A program made the position numbers and the translations under genes. The notes beneath the pieces were generated by a model. The model was not told the origin of the DNA. It made no database searches and saw nothing but the letters and a program-made list of their open reading frames with translations. From contig CM043798.1 of assembly GCA_023974075.1 (NCBI GenBank), positions 6,670,173 through 6,734,172 of the forward strand: 64,000 nt of DNA, written 5' to 3'. Source of the DNA: Chaenocephalus aceratus (taxonomy: Eukaryota; Chordata; Actinopteri; Perciformes; Channichthyidae). Position 1 is the first letter of the stretch. Every line of letters begins with the position of its first letter. Shown here piece after piece: positions 1-8,310 of this stretch.

Positions 1-500
1 CTGACCCCAAGAGTGGAGTAATGGCCCCAATTAGACTAGCCCCAGGCACCCCCTTTGTGTATAGGTATTTTATTGTATCAATTAAGATAGCTAAGGTATT
101 TGACCCCTGACCCTGAGAGTGGAGTAATTGCCCCCGCAATTATATTAGCCCCAGGCACCCCCTTTGTGTACAGGCCTTTTATTGTATCAATTAAGATAGC
201 TAAGGTATTTGACCCCTGACCCTGAGAGTGGAGTAATTGCCCCTCAATTATATTAGCCCCAGGCACCCCCTTTGTGTACAGGCCTTTTTATTGTATCAAT
301 TAAGATAGCTAAGGTATTTGACCCCTGACCCTGAGAGTGGAGTAATTGCCCCTCAATTATAGTAGCCCCAGGCACCCCCTTTGTGTACAGGCCTTTTATT
401 GTATCAATTAAGATAGCTAAGGTATTTGACCCCTGACCCTGAGAGTGGAGTAATTGCCCCGCAATTAGATTAGCCCCAGGCACCCCATTGTGTAGAGGTC
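1..500. repeat. Outer tandem array, left end (about 108-bp units)
   Basis: At least four units are visible. Each contains GAGAGTGGAGTAATTGCCCC, then AGCCCCAGGCACCCCCTTTG, then TTGTATCAATTAAGATAGCT. The array runs off the left edge of the window. It is the inverted partner of the array at 12483-13105. The unit length is a multiple of three, which keeps frames open across it, so the ORFs here are not evidence of coding. Confidence 0.9.
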
Positions 501-629
501 TTTTTGATGTATTGAATAAGATAGTCTCTTTGACCCCTCCCCCTCAGAGCCCTTTGTTGTCTAATCTAATTAGCTTTTGATGCCTGCCCTTTGATGTGCA
601 ATTTCACACTGATGAAAGCCTCTGTATAA

Positions 630-848
630 ATGACTAGGCTAAGACCATATAGAGATATGCTCAAAATAAATTTAAAAAAGACAGACAATTCAGCTTACCA
701 AGTCAACCGTCTGAAGCGCCAGTCAAGAAACGAATGCGACGTAGGGGTGGGTGGGTTCAGAGTACAGCCTCTTTCTGGTCACGTGTGTTGGAGGAGGGGC
801 TCTGTAAGGAAGGTTGAAGGAACGAGCAGGATTTATCCCCGGGTTTGA
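630..848 (+). pseudogene. Short ORF over a remnant related to the 266-aa ORF N-terminus
   Basis: The stretch around 700-745 resembles codons 24-31 of the 266-aa ORF, where that protein reads GAPIKKRM. In a frame other than the one open at 630 it reads EAPVKKRMRRR. No full-length frame continues from it. It looks like a decayed paralogous fragment rather than a working gene. The same remnant is mirrored at 12118-12336. The nearby sequence at 780-830 resembles part of the TTAA-type repeat at 40922-41859. Confidence 0.35.
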
Positions 849-1224
849 CTGCAAAAGACTCTGACTTTTCTCCAAGGGGATCCGCTTGAGTGTCAGTAAG
901 TTTCCTTAAGGTGTCATAATGAGTGAGCTTTTGATTATCTATTCATGTGACGTTCACTGTTAGAATATAATGTAATACATGCCATAAAGAAGCCCGTACG
1001 AAGAGCCTGAATGTTTTACTTTTCCCATAAAATAGAAAAAACAGCAATAGTCAAGACTGTGGTCTAAACTTAAATACATCAGCAACATTTGGATGGATTG
1101 CCGTGACATTGTACAGACATTCATGGTTCTACTATAAAAAGCCTTTGCGTGTTGTTATTTGGCCGAGGTCTAGTTTGGAAACCTATGTCTAATTTAGTGG
1201 TACGGTGCCCAGTATCATTATTAT

Positions 1225-1345
1225 ATATATATATATATTCTTTATTTAACAGGTAAAAAAACTCATTGAGATTAAAATCTCTTTTCCACGAGTGACCTGG
1301 CCAAGAAGGGCAGCATGTACATATAAAACACAGATATGAAAGGCA
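1225..1345. repeat. Host LINE-tail-like repeat inside the left arm
   Basis: A TA run is followed by TTCTTTATTTAACAGGTAAA, then CATTGAGATTAAAATCTC and GACCTGGCCAAGAAGG, a common teleost interspersed-repeat tail. A second, more diverged copy lies at 1590-1660. Both are mirrored in the right arm at 11270-11345 and 11620-11730. This places host repeats inside the element before the arms were duplicated. Confidence 0.6.
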
Positions 1346-1556
1346 GACAAATACAGCTGTAAAACACAAATAAAATGGCACATTAGCCAGTCAATATGCG
1401 AAGTAAAACAAACTATTTAAATCATTCAAAAACTGGTGTACTTTCAAAATATAGCTCACTCGAGATGGTTTCTCCAAAATGACAGGGTTTGCATCCATTA
1501 AAGTGTATCTTACAGTTCCTTTGTGAGTGAATTACACACAAATCTGCAGAGTGTCA

Positions 1557-1557
<1 letters not shown>

Positions 1558-1590
<33 letters not shown>
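1558..1590. repeat. TA microsatellite
   Basis: An uninterrupted TA run. Its mirror at 11368-11403 differs in length and has extra flanking sequence, which accounts for part of the offset between the arms. Confidence 0.9.
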
Positions 1591-1591
<1 letters not shown>

Positions 1592-1855
1592 TTTATTTAA
1601 CCAGATTGGTCCCATTGAGATCATAGATCTCTTTTTTCAAGGGTAGACCTGCAGAAATATGCAAAGTAAAACAAACATTTAAAAACGATTTCAGGATATA
1701 CGAGCACTCACATCGACCAAAACTAAAAAAGTGTTACACAGTGACTGACATTCTGTATGGGAGTTCACACCCGAGCTGCTGTGGGGAGTTGAGTATGGCT
1801 CTCGGGGGATGGTGGGTTAAGAGACAGATTCTTAGTTTTATGGACTGCCTCAGGG

Positions 1856-2775
1856 GGTTAACGAAATCTACTAAAAACAAAGTACTTCATTATCTACTTT
1901 TTTCAGCTTTTATACACAAAAGTGCAGGAAAATTCAGAGGATGAAGAAGCAGAAAACAGCCATTATTCTTCACTCTTCTGTAAAACGGACAGTTTCAAGA
2001 AAGATGACACCGTGTTTTATGCATGACATGCAAAATATATTGAAGCCCTATTAAAAAAAACAAGTTACAAGTATATTGTGTGAAAATATCTCAGAAAGTC
2101 GTAATATTGTTTATTAGTGATACCTGAGGATATTCTCTTTTTTATTTGTAGCGACTGTGAACTAATGTGTAATTACTTTTTTACTAACTATATAAGAAAA
2201 GTCTCTCTGAAGAGAGGAAATAATAAAACATTTTAAAAAACATAATCTTTGTCTTTTATAATTACTTTACACCACTATAAGGAAACCCAATATGAGGCTG
2301 TATGGGTGATTAGATTTTGTTGTAGGCAACAAAGAGAGGTTTTCTTAAAATGTGTTCCTGCCCCCAAGCACTCCATGCGGCTCCAGGAGGGCTGATCAGA
2401 ACAAAGGGTCCAAAGCAGACGCAGAGTCTCCCTCGATGGGGGGGGCATCTTTACACATAATCTGCCGAATGTCTGTAAAAAAGTCTTTAAATAAAAAAAC
2501 TTGCTTTTTTAGAGTCAGAATCCTAACGAAATCTCATCAAACAGAGTACTTTATGTTAGTGGTCCTCTTTTATACACAAAAGTGTATCTTTTCAGTAACT
2601 TTACCAGAGAATTTAAGCATAAATCTGGCAAATGTTCAAAACAGCCTTGTTTTTCACTGAAATAGCCTCAAAATCACAAACTGCCATTAAGAGTCAGGGG
2701 GTTAACGAAATCTACTCAAACAAAGTACTTCATTATCTACTTTTTTCAGCTTTTATACACAAAAGTGCAGGGAAG
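1856..2775. repeat. Dispersed AT-rich modules repeated within the element
   Basis: A module containing TTAACGAAATCTACT, then TACTTCATTATCTACTTTTT, then CTTTTATACACAAAAGTG occurs at about 1856-1934, in diverged form at 2519-2590, and at 2698-2772. A longer version of about 200 bp (2517-2775) has a partner at 5826-6035. The intervals hold no convincing ORF. The role is unknown. Regulatory or replication functions are possible but are inference only. Confidence 0.7.
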
Positions 2776-2869
2776 GTAGGCAGATTTAGAACACTGGGAT
2801 AATACCCATAAAGAATGTGTGTTTCTGCTCCATTTCACTCCATGAAGCCTCCAGCTTGTACAAGGGCTC

Positions 2870-2930
2870 CGCCTCCACTCAACATAACATGTCCCGCCCT
2901 CCTCACCAGATCATTTAAAAGTAAGGGGAT
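2870..2930 (+). promoter_or_regulatory. Shared promoter-like cassette, copy P1
   Basis: It reads CTCCACTCAACATAAC, then GTCCCGCCCTCCTCACCAGA, then TCATTTAAAAGTAAGG. It lies about 85 bp before the ATG of the 266-aa ORF. The TTTAAAA stands in TATA-box position, with a GC-rich block before it. The mirror is at about 10003-10063. Confidence 0.6.
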
Positions 2931-3013
2931 GGAAATAGACGAAAATAAATACGCTCAAACTAGATAACAGGCCAGTCATTTCCAATCACCAAGGCACTTT
3001 TCAAAAAAGAAAA

Positions 3014-3814
3014 ATGGCAAAGAGAAGCATAGATATGGGTTTAATCAGTGAGACGCCTGTGACAACGTACAGCCATCAGTACGGAGCGCCAATCAAGAAA
3101 CGAATGCAATATATGTGCCAGGTTCAGACGCCTCCAGCCGAAGAACTTCATGAAGAATGGAATCTAAAAAATGGAGATGTTTGGGGTTATGTATTCAACT
3201 ATATGGCGAATGAACTGCATTTCTACAATCTGAAGAATGGAGAAACGTACGGACCCCGCAGTGTTAAAGCGACACTGACCTCAACAGATTGGGCTGTGTT
3301 AACTCTGGTGTCTTCCAGAGATCTCCACGCAACCACGGTACCGAAAGAAGTAGTGCATCAAGAAACCATAGTGGAACCGGCGGTGTACAAGATATTTGCA
3401 AAGAAAAGCAAAGAAACACAGACAGCATGCGAGATCAAAGAAGAGATTTCATCGCCGCCCCTCAATGTGGAGGAAGAAAGAGTTATTTCCCCGCTGCCAG
3501 AAGTGAGAAGAGTCCTGACAAGCACCGTCTGGGAAACTAAAAGTGGACCATCGGAGCGATGGTATTACCGTGCAAGCCATTTGGAGACGCTGGGGAAGGA
3601 CCCCTCTGATGATTTTGTTTTGGAGATTTTTAATTCTACATGTGGAGTATTTCAGACAGCAGTGCGGGTATCATTGACTGCTTGGCTGAAAATGATTGAT
3701 GAAAAAGCTACAAAGCTTAAAGAACTTTTTAAACAGAGTCAGACATCGATGGACATTATACTGGTGAAAAATAATCTCACCTTTACAGAGGACTCTGCCT
3801 CCCACTCAACATAA
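3014..3814 (+). CDS. 266-aa ORF with two PC4-like modules (left arm)
   Basis: It starts with ATG after promoter-like cassette P1 and ends at a TAA that lies inside cassette P2. The N-terminus is basic (KKR near residues 28-30). Residues 57-100 and about 172-229 look like two diverged copies of one module. Each has aromatic beta-strand-like stretches, then (A/V)(T/S)LT followed by a short spacer and W, with hydrophobic residues after. This resembles the single-stranded-DNA-binding fold of the PC4/p15 coactivator family, but I infer that by eye and cannot confirm it. An acidic and serine-rich linker (about 138-165) separates the modules, and the C-terminus (225-240) is lysine-rich. A DNA-binding or transcription role is possible. 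The right-arm copy appears identical. Confidence 0.6.
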   Translation: MAKRSIDMGLISETPVTTYSHQYGAPIKKRMQYMCQVQTPPAEELHEEWNLKNGDVWGYVFNYMANELHFYNLKNGETYGPRSVKATLTSTDWAVLTLVSSRDLHATTVPKEVVHQETIVEPAVYKIFAKKSKETQTACEIKEEISSPPLNVEEERVISPLPEVRRVLTSTVWETKSGPSERWYYRASHLETLGKDPSDDFVLEIFNSTCGVFQTAVRVSLTAWLKMIDEKATKLKELFKQSQTSMDIILVKNNLTFTEDSASHST

Positions 3815-3858
3815 CAAGTCACACCATCCTCACCAGAGCATTTTAAACTAAGGACCCC
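3796..3858 (+). promoter_or_regulatory. Shared promoter-like cassette, copy P2
   Basis: It reads CTCCCACTCAACATAACAAG, then CATCCTCACCAGAGCA, then TTTTAAACTAAGGACC. It overlaps the last codons and stop of the 266-aa ORF and precedes a 42-aa ORF. The mirror is at about 9075-9137. Confidence 0.55.
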
Positions 3859-3896
3859 TCAAGAAAGACATTGTGTATTCTACCTATGTAAAAAGA

Positions 3897-4025
3897 ATGT
3901 CGGGGTTGTCTCTGTATCAAGAAGATGTGTTTAAAAATGAATTTTGTGAAAAATACCAACTGTGTGAGAGACGTCATAAAGACAGTCATTTTAACCATAG
4001 TGTTTGTTCTCTACAAATGTTTTAA
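3897..4025 (+). CDS. Small 42-aa ORF downstream of P2
   Basis: An ATG-initiated frame of 42 codons lies about 40 bp after the TATA-like part of P2. Two AATAAA signals follow at 4046-4057, so the unit of promoter, ORF and polyadenylation signal is complete in outline. The product starts MSGLSLYQED and has three cysteines, with no domain I recognise. It could equally be the stub of a decayed longer gene. An identical copy lies in the right arm. Confidence 0.35.
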   Translation: MSGLSLYQEDVFKNEFCEKYQLCERRHKDSHFNHSVCSLQMF

Positions 4026-4045
4026 GATTGTTACAAAATGTAAAA

Positions 4046-4057
4046 AATAAAAATAAA
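4046..4057 (+). terminator. Two adjacent AATAAA polyadenylation signals
   Basis: AATAAA occurs twice back to back, about 20 bp after the stop of the 42-aa ORF. They would serve it and perhaps the 266-aa ORF upstream. This is a sequence match only. Confidence 0.45.
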
Positions 4058-4275
4058 AGGTATGGAGACTAAATTAATTCAGGTGACTCTGGCTTTATTA
4101 GGAAAACAAACATATAATACAAAGGGGTTAGGGGTTAAATGTAACCATCGTGGACTTAATAGTCTAACAAAATACTTTTATCTTTTTAAGCGCACTTTTT
4201 GAAATTATTTATTTTATTATTTCAGTGGAACAATCCAGTTTTTGTTAACATTAACGCTTTCTTCTCTTTTTCTTG

Positions 4276-4424
4276 TGTTACTAAGATACTTTTAGACACA
4301 CTTTGGTGTATGCAACACTTGTTCAGATAAACAAGGTTTTTTCTTTTCTGATAAACTTACATTTTTAGTTATTTTATGTTACCAAGATACTTTGAGATAC
4401 ACCCTGATGTACGCAACTATACTT
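4276..4424. repeat. Imperfect 102-bp tandem repeat, two copies
   Basis: The stretch with TTACTAAGATACTTTTAGAC and GGTGTATGCAAC (from about 4278) is repeated about 102 bp later as TTACCAAGATACTTTGAGAT and GATGTACGCAAC. There is no ORF. It is mirrored at about 8509-8657. Confidence 0.6.
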
Positions 4425-4494
4425 TTCTGACTTTTTTCTGTAGAATCGTGACAAAACTATTACTTGTTCTTAAATGATGACCTATTGCTGGAGA

Positions 4495-4545
4495 TGAGAT
4501 GAAAAAGCTACAACGCTTAAAGAACTTTTTTCTAAAAAACTCTCA
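4495..4545 (+). pseudogene. Relic of a second 266-aa-type gene 3' end
   Basis: GATGAAAAAGCTACA, then CGCTTAAAGAACTTTTT, closely matches 3703-3743 in the last third of the 266-aa ORF. It is followed, as there, by a promoter-like cassette (P3). The upstream part of that gene copy is gone. It suggests that gene-plus-promoter units were once duplicated in tandem. Confidence 0.6.
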
Positions 4546-4560
4546 ATTCTATAATTGACT

Positions 4561-4622
4561 ACCCCCATTCAACGCAATAAGCCCTACCCTCCACTCAGCA
4601 AATCATCTAAAACGAAGGACCT
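4561..4622 (+). promoter_or_regulatory. Shared promoter-like cassette, copy P3
   Basis: It reads CCATTCAACGCAATAAGCCC, then CTCCACTCAGCAAATCA, then TCTAAAACGAAGGACC. The cassette is followed by GACCGTTG and AACTAGCCATGG, which gives a strong Kozak context for the ATG at 4650. The mirror is at about 8311-8372. Confidence 0.65.
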
Positions 4623-4649
4623 CGCTAAGACGACCGTTGTAAACTAGCC

Positions 4650-5147
4650 ATGGAGCAGAGAAAAGCCAAGACTCCCCCCGCGAGTTGCAGCCAGGAACAG
4701 AGTCCACCAGCAACACCACCATGGGGGAAACCCGAATCTTGCAATACTACTGCTGCTGATTTTGCTCCTTGGGCCAAAACGTCTCTGTTTATGGACACGG
4801 TGAAAGCGGTGTTGGTTGATATTGTGGAGAGGGTGATACATCGGTACAGAGAAGAAATATGCAACGGGTGCCGAGTCAGTCACCCCGGCCAGAGGCAACA
4901 CGATTTTCTGAATGACATGTCCGATTTTTACTTCAGAAACAATTACAACGCGTTAATGAAAAGACTCTGGCTCACCGGCTTCATTACTGAGATCGACCAG
5001 ACTCTTAATGATAGAGACATTTTCACGGATGATTGGAGGATCCAAGGCGCTTCGGAGGCTTTTCTTCACAATCTCAAAAATTGCAGACGCCTCAAGGAGA
5101 GACTTGAAAAGATCCATGCCGAGTTGGATGGAGAAGAAGAAGACTAA
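4650..5147 (+). CDS. 165-aa ORF with a possible CxxC-H-H zinc site (left arm)
   Basis: The ATG at 4650 lies in GCCATGG right after cassette P3. Residues 1-40 are proline-, serine- and glutamine-rich and probably disordered. Residues 44-66 look helical. Residues 70-84 contain C71-x2-C74-x3-H78-x5-H84, a plausible zinc-binding site in the context CNGCRVSHPG. The remainder is predicted helical and ends in an acidic tail (GEEED). From memory, small proteins with a GC...HP-type motif occur in some invertebrate virus-like elements. I cannot verify that link, and the function is unknown. The right-arm copy appears identical. AATAAA at 5212-5217 could serve its transcript. Confidence 0.6.
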   Translation: MEQRKAKTPPASCSQEQSPPATPPWGKPESCNTTAADFAPWAKTSLFMDTVKAVLVDIVERVIHRYREEICNGCRVSHPGQRQHDFLNDMSDFYFRNNYNALMKRLWLTGFITEIDQTLNDRDIFTDDWRIQGASEAFLHNLKNCRRLKERLEKIHAELDGEEED

Positions 5148-5218
5148 CAACCAGCAGTTGGATGGAGAAGCCAGGGACTTGTTCGATACAGTGACTTTTT
5201 TCTTTAAGTAAAATAAAA

Positions 5219-5545
5219 ATGGGAAACTACTATGCAAAACGCTCTGTATATATTGATCATAATGTAGTCCTTACCCGTTTAATAAGTGTGGTGATGGGGA
5301 CGATTGAAAACAGAACGAGTAGTGACCCCTGTGTAAAAAGAATGGCTGAAGTTTGTAAACTAGAAGACATTTTGGATATCGTTCGTTCTGGCAGTACTAT
5401 TCCGGGTCATTGGGAAACGATTGTAAACGAAACATTTAAAGTGGTCCTGGAATCTTCATTTCCGGAACATTCTGTAACATTATCTCAGAAATTAAACAAA
5501 CATCAAAAGTGTATCATGTGCTCTCATTGTATGCTCTGTTTGTAG
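5219..5545 (+). CDS. 108-aa ORF continued by an overlapping second frame (left arm)
   Basis: The frame opens at an ATG two bases after AATAAA and ends at 5545. No promoter-like cassette precedes it, but TTTTTTCTTTAAG just upstream could act as a splice acceptor, so it may be a second exon. A second frame is open from about 5442 to the TAA at 5680-5682 and overlaps the end of the first by about 100 bp. Its downstream part looks like ordinary helical protein, while the last few residues of the first frame are cysteine-rich and unlike the rest. The simplest reading is one longer protein broken by a frameshift. An unseen intron or programmed frameshifting is possible. The mirror copy carries the same break. 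The family is not recognised. Confidence 0.5.
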   Translation: MGNYYAKRSVYIDHNVVLTRLISVVMGTIENRTSSDPCVKRMAEVCKLEDILDIVRSGSTIPGHWETIVNETFKVVLESSFPEHSVTLSQKLNKHQKCIMCSHCMLCL

Positions 5546-5825
5546 ATGTAATGCATCTGTGTGTTGAAAACAGCATACACGTGAATATTTTGACTGAAGT
5601 GAAAAAACTCCATCACGATATCTCCAGTAATATGGGGACTTCTAAGCTGGAGACTGTCCTGGGGATGCTACAATCAGTATAACTATTGATTTTGTGTGTG
5701 AAAAAAATAAGAAAAAGTGTTTTTTTACATCTAAAAACTGTTGTCATCATTATAGCAAGGGGAGCGTGTCTGATACATGTGTATTACAGTCCTTCTTGTT
5801 GTGTTTTTTCAGTGTTTTCTGTGTG

Positions 5826-6035
5826 TCTGTACACACAAAGCACACTTCATTATCTACTTTTCAGCTTTTTAAAAAGAAAAGTGTATCTTTCGGTAACTTT
5901 CTCAAAGAATTTAAGCATAAATCTGTCAAATGTTCAAAACAGCCTTGTTTCACTGAAATACCCTCAAAATGACAAACTGCCATTAAGAGTCAGATTCTTA
6001 ACCAAATCTACTGAAACAGAGTACTTTCTACAGAT
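5826..6035. repeat. Second copy of the long dispersed module, running across the left arm end
   Basis: It matches 2517-2728 in order: CTTCATTATCTACTTTT, AAAGTGTATC, GAATTTAAGCATAAATCT, TGTTCAAAACAGCC, then TGCCATTAAGAGTCAG. The left arm's identity with the right arm ends at about 5952, inside this module. The module continues intact into the spacer. The left arm and spacer are therefore the original order, and the right junction (about 6982) is the new joint. Confidence 0.7.
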
Positions 6036-6039
6036 GAAG

Positions 6040-6118
6040 CCTCCCACTCAACGCAATATGTCCCACCCACTCAGCAAATCATATAAAACTAAGGACGACC
6101 GTTAAAAACTAGCCATGG
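6040..6118 (+). promoter_or_regulatory. Shared promoter-like cassette, copy P4 (spacer only)
   Basis: It reads CTCCCACTCAACGCAATATG, then TCCCACCCACTCAGCAAATC, then ATATAAAACTAAGGACGACC, and ends in AACTAGCCATGG. It has the most canonical TATA box (TATAAAA) of the four. It lies in the unique spacer and has no mirror partner. Confidence 0.65.
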
Positions 6119-6252
6119 ATCTGAGAAAAACCAAGTCTGATGTAGCCTGCCCTTATTATCACCAGGATAATGGATATGGGCTTAATGACTGGATGTTACA
6201 AAGTAGGGGAGAGGATGTCCCAGAAGAACATTACATTCAACACAATTCATAG
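6115..6252 (+). CDS. 45-aa ORF with a start related to the 165-aa ORF
   Basis: The ATG sits in GCCATGG at the end of cassette P4. The first eight residues (MDLRKTKS) parallel those of the 165-aa ORF (MEQRKAKT), so promoter and start were probably copied together. The ORF stops after 45 codons with no domain visible. It may be a truncated paralogue or a short peptide gene. It is present once only. Confidence 0.4.
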   Translation: MDLRKTKSDVACPYYHQDNGYGLNDWMLQSRGEDVPEEHYIQHNS

Positions 6253-6281
6253 AAAACATATTACATTTTACCAAGTTAATG

Positions 6282-6947
6282 TCATAGTGCATACAAGGTA
6301 ATAGACTTAACGATTTGCACTGCTGCTTCTCCCCGCGTTTCATTGACAGTGATCGGTTTGTCGTTCAATTCACACAGCCCAAGTAGATGTTTAGGGGTCT
6401 CTTGGAAGTATACGAAAGCATTTTTTATATCAGTTAAATGCATTAACATCACATGTAAATTCTCTATCCTTTCACCCGCAACGATTATAATCTGCTTTGC
6501 TTCTTCTTCGGTTTCTCCATTATTAGCTCTGAATGTAATCCTTTCTGGGACTTCTTGTGCTTCTTGTGGTCTGTTGAATACCTGGCGTAGGATTTGTTTA
6601 GCTGCAAGGACAGGTACCATATAATTGTCTTCAAAAGCTTTGTCTATGTCGTCACACGTTTTGGCGTATCCTTCGTTGTAATGACAACCGACACTAGAAT
6701 AGAGATCCTCCAACAGTCTTTTAATACATATTCTGGCACTGTCGCCAATTTGGGCAATTCCACAGTATCGCGCTTTTTCTCTCATTATACTGAAGCAAAG
6801 TTCTGCCATTGCTTTTGGTATTTGTTCAACACATTCGCAGCAGTCGGTTAGCGGGGGATGATCTATAAGATTATTATGATCCGGTAATGGCTCTACAACA
6901 CCATCCTCTAGTTTAAATTTCTTCACTTTGTTTCTTTTTCTTTTCAC
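6282..6947 (-). CDS. 221-codon ORF without ATG start, cut at the fold-back junction
   Basis: The frame is open from a stop near 6970 down to 6282. The codon at 6947 is GTG, not ATG, and the first in-frame ATG is about 45 codons further in. The N-terminal stretch is very basic (KRKRNKVKKFK), like a nuclear localisation signal. The remainder is a mixed, mostly helical protein with seven cysteines and no domain I recognise. Its upstream end lies about 35 bp from the point where the right arm begins, so the real 5' end was probably lost when the inverted copy was joined. Alternatively this is a terminal exon, since TTGTTTTCAG at the junction could be an acceptor. It is present once only, and converges with the 45-aa ORF. 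Confidence 0.5.
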   Translation of the reverse strand: MKRKRNKVKKFKLEDGVVEPLPDHNNLIDHPPLTDCCECVEQIPKAMAELCFSIMREKARYCGIAQIGDSARICIKRLLEDLYSSVGCHYNEGYAKTCDDIDKAFEDNYMVPVLAAKQILRQVFNRPQEAQEVPERITFRANNGETEEEAKQIIIVAGERIENLHVMLMHLTDIKNAFVYFQETPKHLLGLCELNDKPITVNETRGEAAVQIVKSITLYAL

Positions 6948-7387
6948 CTTCCTTCTTTTTGTCTTTTTCTGCTAATTGTCTGAAAACAAGGCTGTTTTGA
7001 ACATTTGACAGATTTATGCTTAAATTCTCTGAGAAAGTTACCGAAAGATACACTTTTCTTTTTAAAAAGCTGAAAAGTAGATAATGAAGTGTGCTTTGTG
7101 TGTACAGACACACAGAAAACACTGAAAAACACAACAAGAAGGACTGTAATACACATGTATCAGACACGCTCCCCTTGCTATAATGATGACAACAGTTTTT
7201 AGATGTAAAAAAACACTTTTTCTTATTTTTTTCACACACAAAATCAATAGTTATACTGATTGTAGCATCCCCAGGACAGTCTCCAGCTTAGAAGTCCCCA
7301 TATTACTGGAGATATCGTGATGGAGTTTTTTCACTTCAGTCAAAATATTCACGTGTATGCTGTTTTCAACACACAGATGCATTACAT

Positions 7388-7714
7388 CTACAAACAGAGC
7401 ATACAATGAGAGCACATGATACACTTTTGATGTTTGTTTAATTTCTGAGATAATGTTACAGAATGTTCCGGAAATGAAGATTCCAGGACCACTTTAAATG
7501 TTTCGTTTACAATCGTTTCCCAATGACCCGGAATAGTACTGCCAGAACGAACGATATCCAAAATGTCTTCTAGTTTACAAACTTCAGCCATTCTTTTTAC
7601 ACAGGGGTCACTACTCGTTCTGTTTTCAATCGTCCCCATCACCACACTTATTAAACGGGTAAGGACTACATTATGATCAATATATACAGAGCGTTTTGCA
7701 TAGTAGTTTCCCAT
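7388..7714 (-). CDS. 108-aa ORF, right-arm mirror copy
   Basis: The translation is identical to that of 5219-5545, including the same early stop. The overlapping second frame is mirrored at about 7251-7491. The shared lesion shows it existed before the arms were duplicated, or was copied by gene conversion. Confidence 0.5.
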   Translation of the reverse strand: MGNYYAKRSVYIDHNVVLTRLISVVMGTIENRTSSDPCVKRMAEVCKLEDILDIVRSGSTIPGHWETIVNETFKVVLESSFPEHSVTLSQKLNKHQKCIMCSHCMLCL

Positions 7715-7785
7715 TTTTATTTTACTTAAAGAAAAAAGTCACTGTATCGAACAAGTCCCTGGCTTCTCCATCCAACTGCTGGTTG

Positions 7786-8283
7786 TTAGTCTTCTTCTTC
7801 TCCATCCAACTCGGCATGGATCTTTTCAAGTCTCTCCTTGAGGCGTCTGCAATTTTTGAGATTGTGAAGAAAAGCCTCCGAAGCGCCTTGGATCCTCCAA
7901 TCATCCGTGAAAATGTCTCTATCATTAAGAGTCTGGTCGATCTCAGTAATGAAGCCGGTGAGCCAGAGTCTTTTCATTAACGCGTTGTAATTGTTTCTGA
8001 AGTAAAAATCGGACATGTCATTCAGAAAATCGTGTTGCCTCTGGCCGGGGTGACTGACTCGGCACCCGTTGCATATTTCTTCTCTGTACCGATGTATCAC
8101 CCTCTCCACAATATCAACCAACACCGCTTTCACCGTGTCCATAAACAGAGACGTTTTGGCCCAAGGAGCAAAATCAGCAGCAGTAGTATTGCAAGATTCG
8201 GGTTTCCCCCATGGTGGTGTTGCTGGTGGACTCTGTTCCTGGCTGCAACTCGCGGGGGGAGTCTTGGCTTTTCTCTGCTCCAT
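7786..8283 (-). CDS. 165-aa ORF, right-arm mirror copy
   Basis: The translation is identical to that of 4650-5147, with the C71/C74/H78/H84 site and acidic tail retained. The mirrored cassette P3' lies just upstream at 8311-8372. Confidence 0.6.
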   Translation of the reverse strand: MEQRKAKTPPASCSQEQSPPATPPWGKPESCNTTAADFAPWAKTSLFMDTVKAVLVDIVERVIHRYREEICNGCRVSHPGQRQHDFLNDMSDFYFRNNYNALMKRLWLTGFITEIDQTLNDRDIFTDDWRIQGASEAFLHNLKNCRRLKERLEKIHAELDGEEED

Positions 8284-8310
8284 GGCTAGTTTACAACGGT
8301 CGTCTTAGCG

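Noticed and set aside
78..483. Minus-strand ORFs across the left tandem array (and plus-strand ones at 12483-12981)
   Set aside because: They only exist because the 108-bp unit is a multiple of three. The frame shifts at 107- and 109-bp units, and the peptide has no domain.
4625..4901. Minus-strand ORFs opposite the 165-aa gene
   Set aside because: They are shadows of the plus-strand ORF, with no promoter cassette on their side.
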